Origin: Marchantia polymorpha subsp. ruderalis
Taxonomy: Eukaryota; Streptophyta; Marchantiopsida; Marchantiales; Marchantiaceae
Length of the DNA: 64,000 nt
Direction of reading: 5' to 3'
NCBI GenBank assembly: GCA_037833965.1
Contig: AP031357.1
Span: 20,046,001-20,110,000, forward strand
Shown here: in pieces, positions 22,450 through 35,795 of the stretch
How positions within the stretch are numbered: position 1 is the first letter of the stretch
How the letters are laid out: every line of letters starts with the position of its first letter
Program-made: the position numbers and the translations under genes
Notes under the pieces: generated by a model
The model's database searches: none
What the model saw: the letters and a program-made list of their open reading frames with translations, nothing else
What the model was told of the DNA's origin: nothing

Positions 22450-23706
22450 TAACTTCATGATGTGTTGAATAGATTTTGATTTTCTCATACCATGGCCTTG
22501 GTGTTTATCAAAGCCCATAGAAAGCTTTCAAAATTTACACACTCAATCGTCTTGAGATCACTCAAAGCCATTTGGCATGTCTACATCCAACTTATCATTT
22601 AAGAATATTTTTTTAACATCAAGCTGACAAATTTTCCAATTTTTGTTACCAGCTAAAAAAATATTATTTGTATCGTGGGTCACTTTATATGAGGAACAAA
22701 GATATTAAAAAGTTCTATGCACTCTAATTGTTTGTTTCCTTTAGCAACTACCTTGAGTTTGTAATTTGGGTTTACATCTCTCCAACTGCATATATCTCCA
22801 ATTGACTCTTTGAATCATTCCAATTACAACAAAATGAGTTTATAAAATATTTTTTCTGATGCTCCAATTTTGTTTTTTTATAAACTCATTTTGTTGTAAG
22901 TGGAATAATTCAAAGATTCACTGTATCAACTATCTTCCATATGTTTAGTTCTTGTTAATTGATTCAATCTCTTGCTTCATTGTAGCTCTCAAACTTGCAT
23001 ATATCTCCAACCTGCATGTACTTTGCCTGTGGACATGTGACTGGATCTTCATGTAATATAAACGTCAATAAATAATCTTTGCATCTAGAATTTGAAACCC
23101 TTTCTCTCATCGGATGTCACAAGATTTCTTTGTCGTCGTTTATAAACACTTAAAGTTAGAAATAATTTAGCTTCATGATTTATTGCTTTAGATTGTAAGC
23201 TCTCTTCATCAACAAACTTGCTATTATTGCTGTTTGAGTTTTGAAACTCTTTCACATCTATAAATGAAAGTGATATTGAATTTGCACTTGATATCATATT
23301 TTTCAACTTCAATTTATTGACTAGATTAACTAGCGCTTGGTATTATTTCCTCAACTTCAACTTGTTCAACATCAATCCTATTAAATGCCAAAAACATGTT
23401 TTTTTCAAAATTCCTCGTTTCAAAATAACCAACTCTATACTCATAGATAACATCGCTTGTGATAATAACTATTCTACGTTTTAGACAATATACTGTATAC
23501 GCTATTGACTCACTACCATAGCCAATCAACCTGCAATATATTGATGTACTATCATCTTCCTTTGCAATATAAACATGAGCTATGTTTCCAAATATTCTAA
23601 CATGAATCACATTAGATTTCTTACCATGGAATTTTTTGAAAGATTTCTTTTCATGATTTGTTTTTGTTGGAACGATGTTAAGCTCAAGAATTATTATATT
23701 ACTCAC
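22450..23706 (-). pseudogene. copia integrase C-terminal / reverse transcriptase remnant
   Basis: From 23706 to 23326 one open minus-strand frame encodes VIHVRIFGNIAHVYIAKEDD, then RLIGYGSESIAYTVYC and VIITSDVIYEY. This matches the conserved copia segment after the integrase core (HLRVFG...KC.F.GY...KAYRLY...V..SRDV.F.E). Farther down, with stops and frameshifts, about 23000-22950 has TMKQEIESINKN and about 22780-22500 has a KLKVVAKGNKQ / LFNIFVPH / FVSLMLKKYS series. This resembles the start of the copia reverse transcriptase (K.RLVAKGY.Q...F..VA...LD.K.A). It is broken and non-functional. Confidence 0.65.
22804..22918. repeat. Inverted repeat with about 44-bp arms
   Basis: The left arm, 22804-22847, contains ACAACAAAATGAGTTTATAA. 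Its inverse appears at about 22874-22918, with roughly 4-5 mismatches and a loop of about 26 nt. The copia frame is disrupted here, so this is likely a later inverted duplication within the relic. Confidence 0.6.
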
Positions 23707-24450
23707 TTCACTTCACTTCACACAAAATGGGGAGCAGAGAATTGATTGTCATTGCTCGAAACTTCTTGATTATTGTTATGTTGCGTGGCTTTGCAAATCC
23801 ATTCTTCTGCGTTGTTTGGGTTTGTGTAAGATATTTTGTAATGACTTCAATTTGCAAATATGTTTCAAACTTCTTCAATATATACTCGCCTACTTTGTTG
23901 GATTTAAAGTCTTGATCTTCTTGAATGTTTGTCTCTCCATTGTTGCTTTGAAGATTAAAAATTTGATGTAGGTTTTGCTCTTTGACTTCATAAAATAAAC
24001 AAATGACATTCTTGAAGAATCGTAAGTAAATGCTACAAAATACGTAGATTTGCTTCTTGCTACTCTATTTTGCTTCTTGTTGCTCTATGCTGCAGCTATT
24101 TTGCTCAAGTACATATATCACTATTTTCTCTTCACTAGTGTATTCATTTCTTGCTTTTATACCATAAAAGAATCAAAGAGCAAGTGAAGCAATGGGCACT
24201 GTGAATGACAAAATGTTTATTATCAATGTGTAAAGGTTTATATACGTTTCATACTCACGGTGCATGGATCACCGTAGGTCATAGCATAGTTGCTTTGACT
24301 TTGCCATTAACAAGTAGTCATCTATGCACTTGATTAGTCAACCGCTCTCAAAAAAATGTAAGAGATTGACATAAGCATGTGCTAGTAGGCTAACATAAGA
24401 TGACGTGTTGAATCCCATGTCATGAACTTTAAGGTACAGTTACTTCCAAC

Positions 24451-27400
24451 AATTTTACCCCTGCATACTTCTAGCAACCATTCAATTGATTTCACAGTTC
24501 GTATACTAGGCAGTTCTACTACAAGAGAGAGGTTAATCAGCATTATCCAATTTTTTGACAGTACGAAGAGAGAACTAGACTTGATCTGCACAATGACTAT
24601 GTGCAGATCACACCCCAACTCCTCGATTCGCGGTTTTGAGAATTCTAGTGACAACTTCATAAATGATTCTAGCCCTATTCACCGTCAAGTCCATGGGTTG
24701 GAGTTTCTACATATCTACCGAGGCTCTTCATTTTAAAGGTTGGGCCCCTTGTGTTAAGGGAAAGCTAAGTTCAAATCTCTTGGATTGAGACCCGCCGTGA
24801 TAACAGAGTTAGTTTTAATAAACCTATTATGCATTTTATTCATCACTATGTGGTCAGCCTAACAAGTGTGTGATCCTATCCATGCAGGATTACAAATCTA
24901 AATTTTATGTATAAATTAGAATTGTGAATGTGATTGGTTCCGGCCGTTACTCTCACACATTGTTTGACCATGGAAAAAAACACGTTTATAATAGACTGCA
25001 CTGCGAGATTTTTTCTTTGTCACGGCATTTGAAATGGAGTACGTAACTCGTTTAAGTCATGAGGTTGGATGGTGAGAACAAATGCATTGTAAGCATTGTC
25101 CAAAAATTATGAAAAAATTAGCCAGACCTTCGAGCTCTGAGAATGGAGTAATAATCCTGTGGAAAAAGACTTACTTCGCAAACTCAATCGTAGAAAGATT
25201 ACTCTTTCATGGTTCCCAACTGGACCGGGGCATCAAATATTATCTAGTTCAGATGGCAGATTTCTGGTTCGCATGCTCCCCTCGTATTTCATTATCATCA
25301 GCGGGTTTCCGATCCACTTCCAAGCTCGGATGAATGCCAGGAACATATGATCTCTTCTATAGCAAGGGGTCAGAATAAATCAAATCCTATTAAGCAGTTC
25401 CGATCATTACTTTTCTTTGGCGTTGCAATGGTAAGAGATGAGGGTTAAGATATGATTTTGATGGCGGTCTGAGGCACGAGGAAGCGCAAACAGGCATAGT
25501 CAAATCTAGTCGTAGTAAACTTGACTCCATGCAGTTCACTCTTGTCAACTTTCTCGTAGTTTGAGAGCGCTAATTCGTTCATCAAATGTCGGCTACTCAA
25601 TATGATCCATTGTCTCTAGTTATCTGGTATGAGTTCCAGTCCTCGAGCGTCCATACTTATCAATTAATCCTGTGTCGGACAGTTCGATCAGCTCTATGTT
25701 GTGCACGAAGCTCAGGTACTTGTTGAACAAGACTGTGTTCTCCCTGCAGCGCACATTTGACGCAACTTTTTTAATAAATCTGATCAGAGAGAATAACTTA
25801 TGCCAATAAAATCTTGCGAAAAGGATGAAACAAAAGTTTAAAGAGAAATGAGTATTATATATGAAGAATACATATACATGCGGATTTACAAAAAATCAGT
25901 CATGAATACCATTGAAGGGGAAAAAAAAGAGCCTAATTTTGGTTTTTCATTTGAATATTGCAAAATTATTGTGGACTCACCCGAAGCGAACATGAACCGG
26001 GAACATCAGAGAGGACTTGATTTAAAATAAGCCGCGAACGAACTGTGTTGCATGATTTGAAGAGGTAGGTAACTGTCAGATGGGAACAGCATCTGTCCAG
26101 CGAGTCTCTTCCATCCGATTTAGGGTTCGGGAACTGAAGGTGGTCCTTGCCAGCCTCCTTAAGAAGTGCTCTTGTAAAGCCTTGTACGCCACAGGACCCT
26201 TGCGTTGTTGATCTCAGCTTGCGACTGAAACCTCACCGCGAGTATCGTGTTGAGAGTCTTGCGCAAGCTTTCTATGGCGGTCAATGTCAGCTATCGTGCC
26301 TGTCGGTGAGCTTGGAGTCTGATCTGCCCGATGTCACGGTAGCAATCTTTGAGCTGGACATAGATTCGAGTGGTAGACACCTGCTTCCCGATATTTGTTG
26401 CCGCAGTTTTCTGTGGATTGGTCGCCCAGGTTTCTAGTCGTGTACGTCTTGCATCTTCCAGGATTCCGCGTCAAAGGTCGTGAGAGGGAGCAATTCACAC
26501 TTCCGAGCGTTCTTCTGATGCTCTGTAGTGTTTCTGCTGTCACTTACGACCTGAATCTGCTGGCGGTTTTCTTTAGACGCAGAGAGCGGAAGGTCTTAGC
26601 AACCCTATTTTATACCGAAGTCAGTTCTCTCCTGTATGTTTCTTGATACTGATGTTTATTGACCCCGATGATGAATCCGTCTTAACCACACTGAATCCAA
26701 GGTGCTACCTGGGGGTGCTCAATGGTCCTGTTTGTGCAGAACTCTTTTCGGGGTTTGTCAAGCGGAGCAGATTTGGTTACACAGTCAAGTACGATTGAAC
26801 CTTACTGCTTTGTTTTGACCTGTCACGATTTTGGGTGATGAAGCACGAGCCGAGCCGAGCATCGCCGGGCTGTTACTGCTATGTGGAAAATTGGCAATTT
26901 CTGAGGGCATAGACTACTACTTCCGACATTTCTTTCATCAGTTTGTATAACATTGAAGGCCACTCGCTTATTGAACGTTGAGTCAGCTAGTAGCTCTGAA
27001 CATTGACTTCGGAAAGAGCAATTGACAATAAACAACCTATCGAAGCGCAACGAAACTGCTGAGCGGTGAAACCTGCCTTTCAACTAATTGACAGGTTTAA
27101 AGACCTGAATGTAAAAGGAGAACACGGTAAGAAGGGAAATTGTAGAAATGACAGAAGTGTATAGAAACGATCATCTTGATAGGTTCTCAATGTGTAGAGA
27201 TGACCTTCTTACCGAAAGAACGCGAGACGAGGGCAGATTAACCACATAGGTAACGTACGAGGAAAGTGAACGCGTCTGAAGGATCAAGTACAGAGATTGA
27301 TGGAATACTTTGAAGACTTTGCTCTCGGGATTAGGAAGGAAGTGAGAAATGATGGACCAATAAGGAGGCACCTTCTAACAGCTGAAGGAAGCGAAGTTTT

Positions 27401-27765
27401 GTTACAAGAGCCAACGACGTGAACGGCAGATACTGATCAACCCTGCATCCGCATGTGGAATGTTCCTTTGCTCCAGCTCTACTCCATGCCTCTACTGCTT
27501 GGGCAAAGCAAACCTCAAGAGCAAGAGTCCTAAACTCTGACGTTCTATTTTTACACGCCAACATTCTGCCAATTAATCTACCAAGATTAATCTGGCCAGA
27601 AGTCCATAGCACGGAATGGAATGCGGGAGTATGAAGTTACGGTACGGAGACAGCCCTGGAATTTGCTGGGCAGCTGCGAATTGGTGAGGGAGTTACGGCA
27701 GGAATGTGTGATGCTGCGAATTATAGATAACTAATGTCAATCTTTTCCTAAGTTTACGGTAAGTT
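24451..27765. other. Intergenic, no recognised gene
   Basis: Short frames only, for example 26147-26437 (+) and 26823-27083 (-). None has a recognisable domain or convincing start. Sequence near 26100-26650 is less AT-rich and could hold part of an unrecognised gene. Confidence 0.35.
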
Positions 27766-27868
27766 GCGAATAGGTGACAAAATTCTCAATTGAATCAATT
27801 CTCAAGTTGGGGTAATTCGCGAATAGGGGACAAAATTCTTAATCGAATCAACTCTCAAATTGAGGAAA
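27766..27868. repeat. 53-bp tandem duplication
   Basis: Two diverged copies begin at 27766 and 27819, both starting GCGAATAGG and continuing GACAAAATTCT. They match over most of their length. The block is non-coding. Confidence 0.6.
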
Positions 27869-29693
27869 AAGAAAGATAAGAAGTAAAAAAATATCAACAG
27901 TGAATAGATAGAAATATAATCCATCACTTTATTATCTTCATATCATTTTTATAATATGTTTTTTTCTATCATTGTGATTTTCTTCTTGGCTAGATTACAA
28001 GAACTCAGATACGCTTCATATTTTCTAAATTCATTCAACGTTTTTAAGTACAAAATCAGTTGAAATTGAATTTTCCCTCATGAGTTTCATGCATGCGAAG
28101 CAGTCCAAAACACTCCAGAAAATTATGGCCAAAGATGAAAGATTGTGAAATTACAGTGTTAATACCAAAATGCCAGAATTTAGGAGAAAATGCCAATATG
28201 TACGGCCTGCACAAGACGCACATAGCGACCTCTGGGCACAACAACCACCACAAGAATGCTGTCGGTCATGTAATCCTGAGTTTTGGACGCGAAGCATGAG
28301 TTTACCTGAAACCGTGTTCCTTTGTGCTCTGGCCCGTTTCTGTTTCGAACATTTGTGCCAAAGAAAAAGACTTACATAGTATAACCTTTTAATAGTAACA
28401 TACGTTTGACAAACAATAAATTTGTAACTAGTAAAAGTGACCCATAATAGTCACTAAATGTCAATAGTGACATTATATTATCAAATAATGAAAATTCCAA
28501 GTGTTAGTTATTTATTTTGAAAACCAATAATTTACAACTAGTAATAACAATAATAACAGCACGTCATTGAATGTATGATGTCACTATTGACATCATACTT
28601 TTTTAATAATTACAGTTTCAAGTGTAATTTTAGAGTTATAATTCCTATCTTGAAAAATGTTAAAGTGACACAAAAAAAATTTAATGCCAAAAATTTTAAA
28701 TTGCAAATGTTCACTCTTTGTAAGAATAAATCAAATATCTTGATACACATAATATCGTGAATTGTTTCATTCAAATTTTTGTGCATGTATCCGTATTCAA
28801 ACGTAATATTAACATTAATTTTCATGAACAATACATATTAGGAAATAAAGAAGATCGTGCAATTAAACAATGCATTTAAATGTTTTTTCTAAAATATATA
28901 AAATTTCCTATAAGAATATTGTGCATCTCAATTTGGTGAATTACATATCCTTAGTAGTGATGTAGAACACTAGCACCAATATATGTCACTGTTGGGAGGT
29001 TACATTCTGTATAATGCTAGCAAAGCAACTCACTCATAGAGTCAAGTGACCCAAAGAAAAACGACCGAAAAGCCAAGATGTACACAGTCGGCGACAAACA
29101 AACTTGAAGGTGGTGGCCGCGACTTGTGATCTTGAAATTCTGAGGAAATTACTTGATGGGACCTCGGGGAAACTTAAAACACTTGATGGAACCAACAGGT
29201 TTCATTTTACCTTGAAGTCCACCGTCAGTGATGTTCCAATACAATCTGGAATCATTTCGAGTAGGAAAATGAAGTCTCGGCAAAACCACATGAGAGTTAT
29301 TAAGACTCATGATGGTGATCGTAACTTTCTCATGGTGCCCGTCGCTTGTGAGCAAATTGATCGGAGCTCGATATTTGCACCGATGCTATAAGTGACATGC
29401 AAATAAACGGGGATTGAAAATTGATATTACTCATGATCTCGTTGTTGGTTATAAAATTTTTTATTAGAATAAGATGGATGGTGGTCAGGATGGCCGTAGA
29501 GTGGATACCATCGGGTAAAATAAAACTCAAACAAGAGGTTTGAGTTTTCAAGAGTCACATCAATTAATTTACTCCAAATTCTGGATGATTGGTATCGGAG
29601 GTGATCCTATAGACTCGCCACAGATGTCTTGCTCATGTGGGTTAACATCAAAATGATTTATTAGAATACAAAATTTGTATCAGGGAGTGCCAC
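27869..29693. other. Intergenic AT-rich DNA, no recognised gene
   Basis: Short unrecognised frames only. The stretch 28370-28900 is strongly AT-rich. Confidence 0.35.
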
Positions 29694-29849
29694 GCTTAAT
29701 TCTATTATATTGTATTTGGATAATTAGTTTAAGTAACTATAGTTGCGCTAACTAAAGCTAACCAATACCGGGCTTAATTCTATTATATTGTATTTGGATA
29801 ATTAGTTTAAGTAACTATAGTTGCGTTAACTAAAGCTAACCAATACCGG
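29694..29849. repeat. 78-bp tandem duplication, two nearly identical copies
   Basis: Copies at 29694-29771 and 29772-29849 both start GCTTAATTCTATTATATTG. They differ by one base (GCGCTA versus GCGTTA). The near-identity indicates a recent duplication. The unit is AT-rich and non-coding. Confidence 0.85.
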
Positions 29850-32800
29850 ACGTTATACGTAACGGCACAACAACTTTTTCACGTTTATAGACAATAATCA
29901 CTTGCGGGCTTGAGGTCTTCGTGTCATGGGGTCTTTGATCATTGACTTAGAATTGCTTCTGTAAGTACGTTCGACAATTTGAGTGAAGTTCAGCCATGCC
30001 TTCGATCCCGAATTATAGAACGTAGTTAGACCTCTCGGTCTTCAACACATTGAGCTATAAGTTGGAGCTTGATTCGGGTGTCGAAGTCAACAGAAATTTC
30101 ATGTTGCAGGTCAGATATCCAAATTGAAGTGAAATGCCCTCTAGCTTCGACGTATCGCCACCATGTACCATCAATGGTGAGGTACACTTGTTTCACATGA
30201 ATGAAAACCTTTGTGAGAATGATTGGATTCAACAAACGGTTACCTAGTCAACTGCTTATGGAGATGTAATAAACCAAATAATGTGATTGAAGTTTCTATG
30301 CATTAGTCTTTTTAGCATCTATGAAATATAAGACCCCAGAGTTTTCATGTGCCAAACTTTCCTGGCAGCGAATTGTGGACGGGGAGTCGAAGCAGCATCA
30401 TCAAGAGCAAGCACTTATCTAGTTTCTTCTCAGTGGAGCACAAGATCGGTCCGGAGACAGAGACAAAAGCATTTACCGATGTGAAGTCTGCATTGACAAT
30501 ATGAATCTTCTCGAAGGTGCTGGAGGATTACTGTGAGCGGGATTACAATAGACAGATTGCATTAAACAAGAGCGTGCATACGCATCCTAGAAGAAATCTG
30601 AGATGCTGTCCAGCTTAGTGTGGAATGTTTTAATCTTGAACCGTGAGCTCGTAATATTATAATGTTTTTTATTATGGCACTTTCTAGATCATAGAGTAGG
30701 TCATGGATCAGCAGCAGGAGTCCATGGATCGGATCAGGGTTAATAATACAGTACTCTAGGGCACGTCAAGCGTACCCCATTGGCAATGCCATTGCTCCTG
30801 GTAACCCCACCTCGGCTAGAGGATAGACATTCTGGACATCTCCCACGTAGTCCAACTCAAGTCACATTGCGAAGCTTGTCCATCAACCCTTCTGCACCTA
30901 ATTAACTCGACATGCGCTAACCACGGGTAAAACCCTCGTGCCTGCAGAGGACCAGAGGTGATTTGATTTCGAGGCCTCGTCTAGCCGCCCTCTACAAACA
31001 ACTCCGCAACATCATTGTCGAGCACGATCTCAGCGCACTAATGGCGACAGCGGGGTCCTTAAAATCTCGAGACCGCCGTCATAAGGTCCGGTCAGAAAGG
31101 GACCTGAGTCACCTGGCGGAATGTTCTCAGAACCTACGGCTACGTGGCCGAGTCACCGTAGGACCGCATTTTAGAGGACGCCAACGACGGCGCCAAGGTT
31201 GGCGGTCGATAAAGCGAATCGAAGAGCTTTCCTAAGCTGGACGATTGCATTATGGCGGCAACGGAATTTCCTGCAGGTGAGAAGAATTCACGAGGAGGGT
31301 CAAGCTGACATAATCACATGAACATCCGATTAATGTGAGTCATGTCAGGTTGACCCTCGCGGATGTTCATTCATTGTTGTCTATGATTGGGTCTTGTACT
31401 TGTGGATGTCATTCACGGTCTTATGGTGTGTTCGCTTAATTGACAATGCATTGGGAGATATCACTCTCTTTGTCGGACCTCATTCATGCCAGCGGCTGCT
31501 CTTCAATTCCAATCGCGAATGTCTGTGTTTTGTTTCGACGGATGTTCCCCTCTTATCTTTGCGTGTTGTCCTCGCAAATCCGATATCACGCTCGTAAGGC
31601 TAATTTGAATTTTGTTTTTCTGTTGCTCAAGTTCATTTCTTGCTTAATATAAGTGACGGCCAAATTAATTTTTTTTAATCCTTCGCTTTCAACATAAGTG
31701 AGTTAATTTTGGAGTATTTTAAGGCACTTTATGTCCATTTAGCAAGGAAAGGATGGGAGGACAACTTTGTCTTTGTATGGGTTGTCTGCAATGCTTGTAT
31801 TATATATCATGGCACAAGACTTCGCGTTAGTGTGTCTTTCTTCTTGCACATATTGTCGTTGTAAAGGGTTCTTGTACGGAGACTTCAAAGCTTAACGATG
31901 TATTCCTTGATGTATACCCCGGTGTCATTGTGAATTGTCATTAATGAGCAAATAATGGTATCGCTTCAGAACGAGCAAAATCCTTCACACTATGTGAAGT
32001 TTCAATTATTTCACTGAAATTCTATGAACATCCATAGGATCATTTCACTTTCACGAATAATATTTGATTTACCTTCTAATTCATATTTATCAATACGTTT
32101 CTATTTTCAAAAACTTTTAGACTTATCATGTAAAGGAGTGACTGGTTATCCCTTAGTTGATGCTAATTATCACACACGTTAGAATCTCGGGCCAAGTTCT
32201 CTTTGGGCAAGGGTGAAAGTGTTCCTCCCTTGCGCCATAAATCTTTTTTCACTTTGCTTTTAGAATAACCTTAGTGAAGATAAGGAATAGTATCCCCTAT
32301 GGAATTTGAACTAGTGTTTTTGACATGAAAAGACGATGTCCTATACCCCTAGACGAAAGCATCTAAATCACTTCGGTATCGTCCTAAACTGAGGGATAAT
32401 TGATCAAAACAGTCCGGTTTTGATCATGGGAGTCTGCCGGGCCTGTTTATACATTCTTTTCAGAATTGCCCTTCCTCTACCTTACCCAATTTTCCATAGA
32501 TTGACTTTGATCTTCTGCCAGGAACGGGGAGGAGGGCCCATGTGCATGGCATTAGGTTGGATTCAAGATTTAGTGTCATCATCTAGTGATTACCTTAGAG
32601 CGCTTGCCTTGATTGTCTTACAATGGCCATGGGGATTCATTGCCAAGTTGGGCCAGCAGCTCGCTGGTTACATGTCCAAAGCTCCCAACATGCTATCATA
32701 CGTGGATCACCTCCCGCTATCGGTTTTTGGTGAAGGTCTCGGGGTCGGTAGAGAGTCCGGCATTGTCCCAACGTTAGTCACCAAGGAATAACCATGAGGT

Positions 32801-34330
32801 GGCACCGGAGAACGGGTCTCGGGTCGGTCCACGATTAGTCACGTATTTAATCTGAAATGGATTGGTTGAGCTTCTAGGGTCTAGTAGGGTGAGGGCTAAT
32901 TAACTTCAACCGAGAGATAACTAGCCTCTCTCTTATATAAATAACATTTTGGCTTTTTTCCTTAGTTTTCTTAGTTTGTATTTCCTTAGTCTATATGAAG
33001 TGTTTGTGTATGGCATAACATGAAAATTGTCCAAATTGATTCTCAGATATATTTTTTCTGTGAGGTTTTTTTGTTTAAGTATGGGAGATGCATAACAAAC
33101 TAAATTTATTGAGACATTTGTTAATCAATCGTACAGCACTAGTTTCTGGCATAGTGCAACAAGCGAAGTGAGCACGCTGTTTAAAATATAAAGGCGAAGA
33201 ATTGTGATGGTCGAAAGTAAGGAAAAATAATTCATACTAAAGCTGCGAAAGTGTATAATAACTATGGAACCAAAGAAAGGACTTTGAAAATATTGTTATA
33301 TTATACTATTGATTTACTTATGTGCAACATGAACATTGTCTGCACCGAGGATGTAGATCGGTGAAATTTGAATAGGATACTGTTTTGTGATTCTAAAACA
33401 CTGCATCGTATCAGGTCTGAAAAATGTATTATGAAACAAGAATAATATTTTTGGTTTTGATAGAATAATATTTCTCATAATACTCACTCGCTCAGATATA
33501 TACTCTTGGCACTTTAAACAAGCGTATCTTGTGGAGTCGACACAAAATCTGAAATTCTACGACTAAATCTTGCCGTGACACAATACTTCAAGACTTGAAT
33601 GCTCGAGACGATAATGTGGTCCACGTCTGGGGGTCGCCCAGCTCCAGAAGTTCTAGTGATATTCTCTCGACTTATCCAAAGGGCCGTCCAAGTCCGAAGA
33701 GTATTCTCAGAAGGAAGTGTTCTCACGTACAGCACCAGAACACGATTCTTGGGACCTGCCTTGCAGAAAGAATATTCCCAACGGGATCCGACTGCAGCAG
33801 GCCGTTAGGACTGCAACCGAGGGCGCTTCGTGCTCAAAACGCCATCAGTCGTCGGGAGATCAGACAAAGTCGTTTGACCGAACGGACGACGAGGATATTT
33901 ACGAGTTCGTTAAGGGTGTTCCCTCCTGGCTCTTCACGGCTGACGTGGCCGCCACGAGGGCATGGGATGCTCTGTGCTGGCCTCGGGGACATTCATCTCA
34001 CGTAGCCACTCGAATACAGTACTGTACCATACTTTAGTTTCTCCGTGTACGCGGGAAACTCGGGCCTCAGTTACCGGAACGCCATTTGTCAAGAGCGGGC
34101 GAGCTCAAGAGCATGGGCATGGGGGCACCATCTGGCCCGGTCAGCAGACCGGACCGGCCCCTGCTGCCGCGACGCACCGTGGCTGCCCCAGTCGCCCACT
34201 CGCCGACCGTACCGTCCCTCATAAAGCAGGCACCTGTTCGTGCTTCGAGAACATGTTCCTGCGACCCGCCTGCACGGGACGAAGGTTTCGAGTATTTCCC
34301 AGCCATCGGATCGGATTTTCGGCGGTTCCG
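29850..34330. other. Intergenic, no recognised gene
   Basis: I can assign no function here. A frame with ATG at 32426 to 32791 (+, about 121 codons) is the longest but unrecognised. A foldback with about 25-bp imperfect arms (GAGGGTCAAGCTGACAT / inverse) lies at about 31295-31365. The sequence becomes GC-richer from about 33600 toward the lipase gene. Confidence 0.35.
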
Positions 34331-34332
34331 AT

Positions 34333-35795
34333 AAACCCTAAATATTAGAAACCGTGGTTTCTGCTGACTGACGTTCATGTGCTCTGCACTTTACTCCGCG
34401 TGGGTGTGTCGGCGGAGAGGATCGGCTCCGTCGGTCCGCGGATCGACGACGTGGAGAGAAGCGGAGATCTGGGACGATGAGGGGAGGACGCTCGGCGAGG
34501 GACCCGGGGCGAGTCGCAGGGCTCCGACCGGTCGCAGCGAGAGGTCGACCCGGCGATGAGGGTGAAAAGGGCGAGCCCGTGGTGGGGCAGCGCCGGAGGC
34601 GTTCCTTCGGATCGGGGCATGACTTTTTCTCTCCCACCCGAACTCTCGCCCTCTTCCATTCCCTTCCCTTCCCTTCCGTCGGCACCTTCCTCCTCTCGTT
34701 CGCTGCGCTGCTCGTCGTCGCTCGTCGGCCCGCCGCTGCTCGGTCTGGGCCCCGCGCGGTCTCCGCCTCTGGGGAAGCGATTCAAGGGTCTCGGATCGAG
34801 CGACGTCGGATTTGGGCGAATTTTGCTTACCCGGCGGCCCGCTTTCATGGACGGGGCGAGCTTTGTCGCTTCCGCAGGAGCTTGGCCGTCGTCCCGGGGT
34901 CTTAAACCTCGGACCTCAATCGCAGAATCTCCATCGGTGACGTGATGGGGCCAGAAGGCTGTCGTCGTCGTCTTCGTCGTAGTAGGCAGGTGACCGAATT
35001 CGGTAATCGAGGGGTGATTTTGTTGCGCAATTGTATACGCTGCGGCAGGCGGGGGTGATTGATTGTTTCGGGAAAATTGCTGTCGAGTGGTGGCGTCGTC
35101 GCGGTGAGAGATTTTGCCAAGCGGTAGTTGTCGTGCGCGGGTGCGCCGAGACCGACGAGGAAGATTTGCGCGCTTGTTCTGGGGGATAATTCGGAAGACC
35201 AGGTGGTGCCGGACGGGAGGAGTCGTGTTCGGAGACGAAGGTCGTTGGGGTCTACACGGAATATCATGGGCTCTGAGTGCCTTCCAGAATGAACCTTCTT
35301 CGTTGTCGGCACGACCTGCGAAAGTCTCACTCTTTTCCGAATTCGCTTGACATTCCTGATCTTTTCCGAGCCTTTTGGGCTCCATGTAGCTTGTTGCCTT
35401 GTGGGCTCCTTCTGTACGAGGTAGAAGCCGGGCGTGAGCCGAACGTTTCATAGTCGCATTCTGCGGGGCTGAGCTGGGTTCTTTGTTCTCGTGGAAGGTG
35501 GTGGTCTGCCTCCTCAGCGTTATCTTCGAAACTTTTTCTTGAATCAGAGCATGCGCTTTATGAATGGAGCTCGAAGGCATTCGAAAGTCGGGTTCTTCTG
35601 GCGGTGATTGTTAAGAGGTGTAGAGAAATTCATGGTAGTATGGATTGAAGCTTGAAGAGTCCGCAATTGGAATCGCCGTCATTGTCGGAGCTCTTTTATG
35701 AGCTGAATTGCGCACGTACTCCGGTCGAATGGTAAGCAGATGAGCGCGGTAAAACATTGCGGAAAGTGGATAAATCCAGTCAAACCACTGCAACC
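34333..35795 (+). promoter_or_regulatory. GC-rich promoter/leader region of the patatin-like gene
   Basis: A telo-box AAACCCTAA lies at 34333-34341, beside an AT-rich CTAAATATTAG. A GC-rich, CpG-rich stretch of about 900 bp follows. This looks like a promoter plus a long 5' UTR, perhaps with a leader intron, since the sequence between 35000 and 35790 has no good coding frame. A short upstream ORF (ATG GTA AGC AGA TGA) starts at about 35729. It also reads as a possible splice donor, ATG|GTAAGC. The long minus-strand frame here is judged spurious. Confidence 0.4.

Larger units (their letters stand above)
21175..24450 (-). mobile_element. Decayed Ty1/copia retrotransposon with divergent LTR-like ends
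   Basis: Direct repeats at about 21175-21465 and about 24165-24450 are clearly related: shared words GAATCAAA, GTGAATGACAA, ATGTTTATTATCA, GTGCATGGATCA and CCCA. They lie about 3 kb apart and look like aged LTRs. Between them the minus strand encodes copia pol remnants (see separate entry). Only about 0.45 kb separates the right LTR from the integrase remnant, so gag and protease are deleted. A Mutator-like MITE (22104-22426) interrupts the region. A 71-bp unit at 21433 is tandemly repeated at 21504 in the left LTR region. Confidence 0.6.

Noticed and set aside
34375..35580. 401-codon minus-strand frame upstream of the lipase gene
   Set aside because: It lies antisense to a GC-rich leader, its translation is low-complexity (Arg/Pro/Ser/Thr), it has no recognisable domain, and open frames on both strands are expected in such CpG-rich DNA.
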